From positions 1 to 5,980 of the forward strand of contig JAGRJZ010000048.1 of the NCBI GenBank assembly GCA_020442505.1: DNA of 5,980 nucleotides, read 5' to 3'. Each line of letters opens with the position of its first letter. Within the stretch, counting starts at the first letter, position 1. The stretch is from Alphaproteobacteria bacterium (lineage in GTDB: Bacteria > Pseudomonadota > Alphaproteobacteria > Micavibrionales > Micavibrionaceae). The position numbers were made by a program, and so were the translations under genes. Below are positions 5,282-5,980 of this stretch, piece by piece. Under the pieces are notes generated by a model. It was not told where the DNA came from, searched no databases, and saw nothing but the letters and a program-made list of their open reading frames with translations.

Positions 5282-5980
5282 TGATCAAGCAAAAATCTAT
5301 CTCGAAAGCGGCCATGGCGGCTCGGGATGCGTGTCCTTCCGGCGGGAGAAATATATCGAATTCGGCGGGCCGGACGGCGGGAACGGCGGCAAGGGCGGCG
5401 ATGTCATTTTCACGTGCGTCGATACGCTCAACACCCTGATTGATTTCCGGTATCAGCAGCATTTTCGCGCCCGTCCCGGCGATGGCGGCGCCGGCCGCAA
5501 CAAGACTGGCGCGGGCGGGGCGGATTGTATCGTCAAAGTACCGATCGGTACGCAAATCCTGGACGAAGACAAGGAAACCGTTCTGGCCGATTTTACCACG
5601 GCCGGACAACGGATGGTTTTTCTGAAGGGCGGGGATGGCGGTTTCGGCAATACCCATTACAAAAGCTCCACCAATCAGGCGCCCCGGAAGTCGACTCCCG
5701 GCTGGCCGGGGGAAGAGCGCGCGGTTTGGCTGCGGCTCAAATTGATAGCGGATGCCGGGCTGGTGGGGCTTCCCAATGCAGGAAAATCGACGTTTCTGGC
5801 GGCTTGCACCCGGGCGCATCCGAAGATCGCGGACTATCCCTTTACGACGCTGCACCCGAATCTGGGGGTGGTGAGACTGGATGGCGGCGGGCGCGAGTTC
5901 GTGATCGCCGATATTCCCGGTCTGATCGAGGGCGCGCATGAAGGGCACGGGCTGGGCGACCGGTTTTTGGGCCATGTCGA
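5271..5980 (+). CDS. obgE: GTPase ObgE/CgtA, N-terminal 236 residues, cut by window end
   Basis: Obg is an essential ribosome-associated GTPase that acts in late 50S assembly and links growth to the stringent response. The N-terminal Obg fold begins with the near-universal MKFLDQAKIYLESGHGGSGC, then glycine-rich segments: FGGPDGGNGGKGGDVIF (31-47), RPGDGGAGRNKTGAGG (68-83), and LKGGDGGFGN (118-127). The G domain follows: P-loop GLPNAGKST at 166-174, switch I DYPFTTLHPNLG at 188-199, and the G3/switch II motif DIPGLIEGAHEGHGLGDRFL at 214-233. The NKxD and SA motifs and the C-terminal domain lie beyond the window. GDRFLGHV is typical of alphaproteobacterial Obg. ATG 5271 is fixed by the conserved MKFLDQ start, although no Shine-Dalgarno is visible before it. 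It lies 84 bases after rpmA, the usual order for these genes. Confidence 0.97.
   Translation, partial: MKFLDQAKIYLESGHGGSGCVSFRREKYIEFGGPDGGNGGKGGDVIFTCVDTLNTLIDFRYQQHFRARPGDGGAGRNKTGAGGADCIVKVPIGTQILDEDKETVLADFTTAGQRMVFLKGGDGGFGNTHYKSSTNQAPRKSTPGWPGEERAVWLRLKLIADAGLVGLPNAGKSTFLAACTRAHPKIADYPFTTLHPNLGVVRLDGGGREFVIADIPGLIEGAHEGHGLGDRFLGHV

Overview
The window reads as chromosomal DNA of a moderately GC-rich proteobacterium, most likely an alphaproteobacterium. The main reasons are the ObgE stretch GLGDRFLGHV, the L21 tail RRQNYRRKKGHRQ, and the form of the LON-domain protein (GCAGRI and EKQALLEA motifs). This placement is by remembered family resemblance, not by a search. There are no tRNA or rRNA genes, CRISPR arrays, insertion sequences or prophage genes.

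Layout. Positions 1-219 (+) hold the last 72 codons of radA, a recombination and repair ATPase. It converges on a five-gene run on the minus strand, read from 4363 down to 244: a small unrecognised protein, glpD (aerobic glycerol-3-phosphate dehydrogenase), a short HTH regulator with an antitoxin-like N-terminus, an Old Yellow Enzyme-type alkene reductase, and a LON substrate-binding-domain protein. The gaps are 43, 54, 75 and 6 bases, so one transcript is plausible. A candidate promoter lies at 4439-4468.

From about 4487 rightward (+) lies the conserved ribosomal/GTPase block rplU (L21), rpmA (L27), obgE. A perfect TTGACA -35 box lies ahead of rplU, and obgE runs off the window end. The two promoters face away from each other across the 192-base gap 4364-4555.

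Function. The plus-strand block makes two large-subunit proteins and the GTPase that acts in their assembly. The minus-strand run is mostly redox and carbon metabolism: GlpD feeds electrons from glycerol-3-phosphate to the quinone pool, and the OYE reduces activated alkenes with NAD(P)H. An orphan HTH regulator sits between them.

Most of the content is ordinary housekeeping. I see no clear undescribed system. The points worth a second look are the spacers between rplU, rpmA and obgE, which are built of short iterated and inverted motifs; an L21 about ten residues shorter than usual; the orphan antitoxin-like regulator; and a perfect inverted repeat over the start of the unknown gene.
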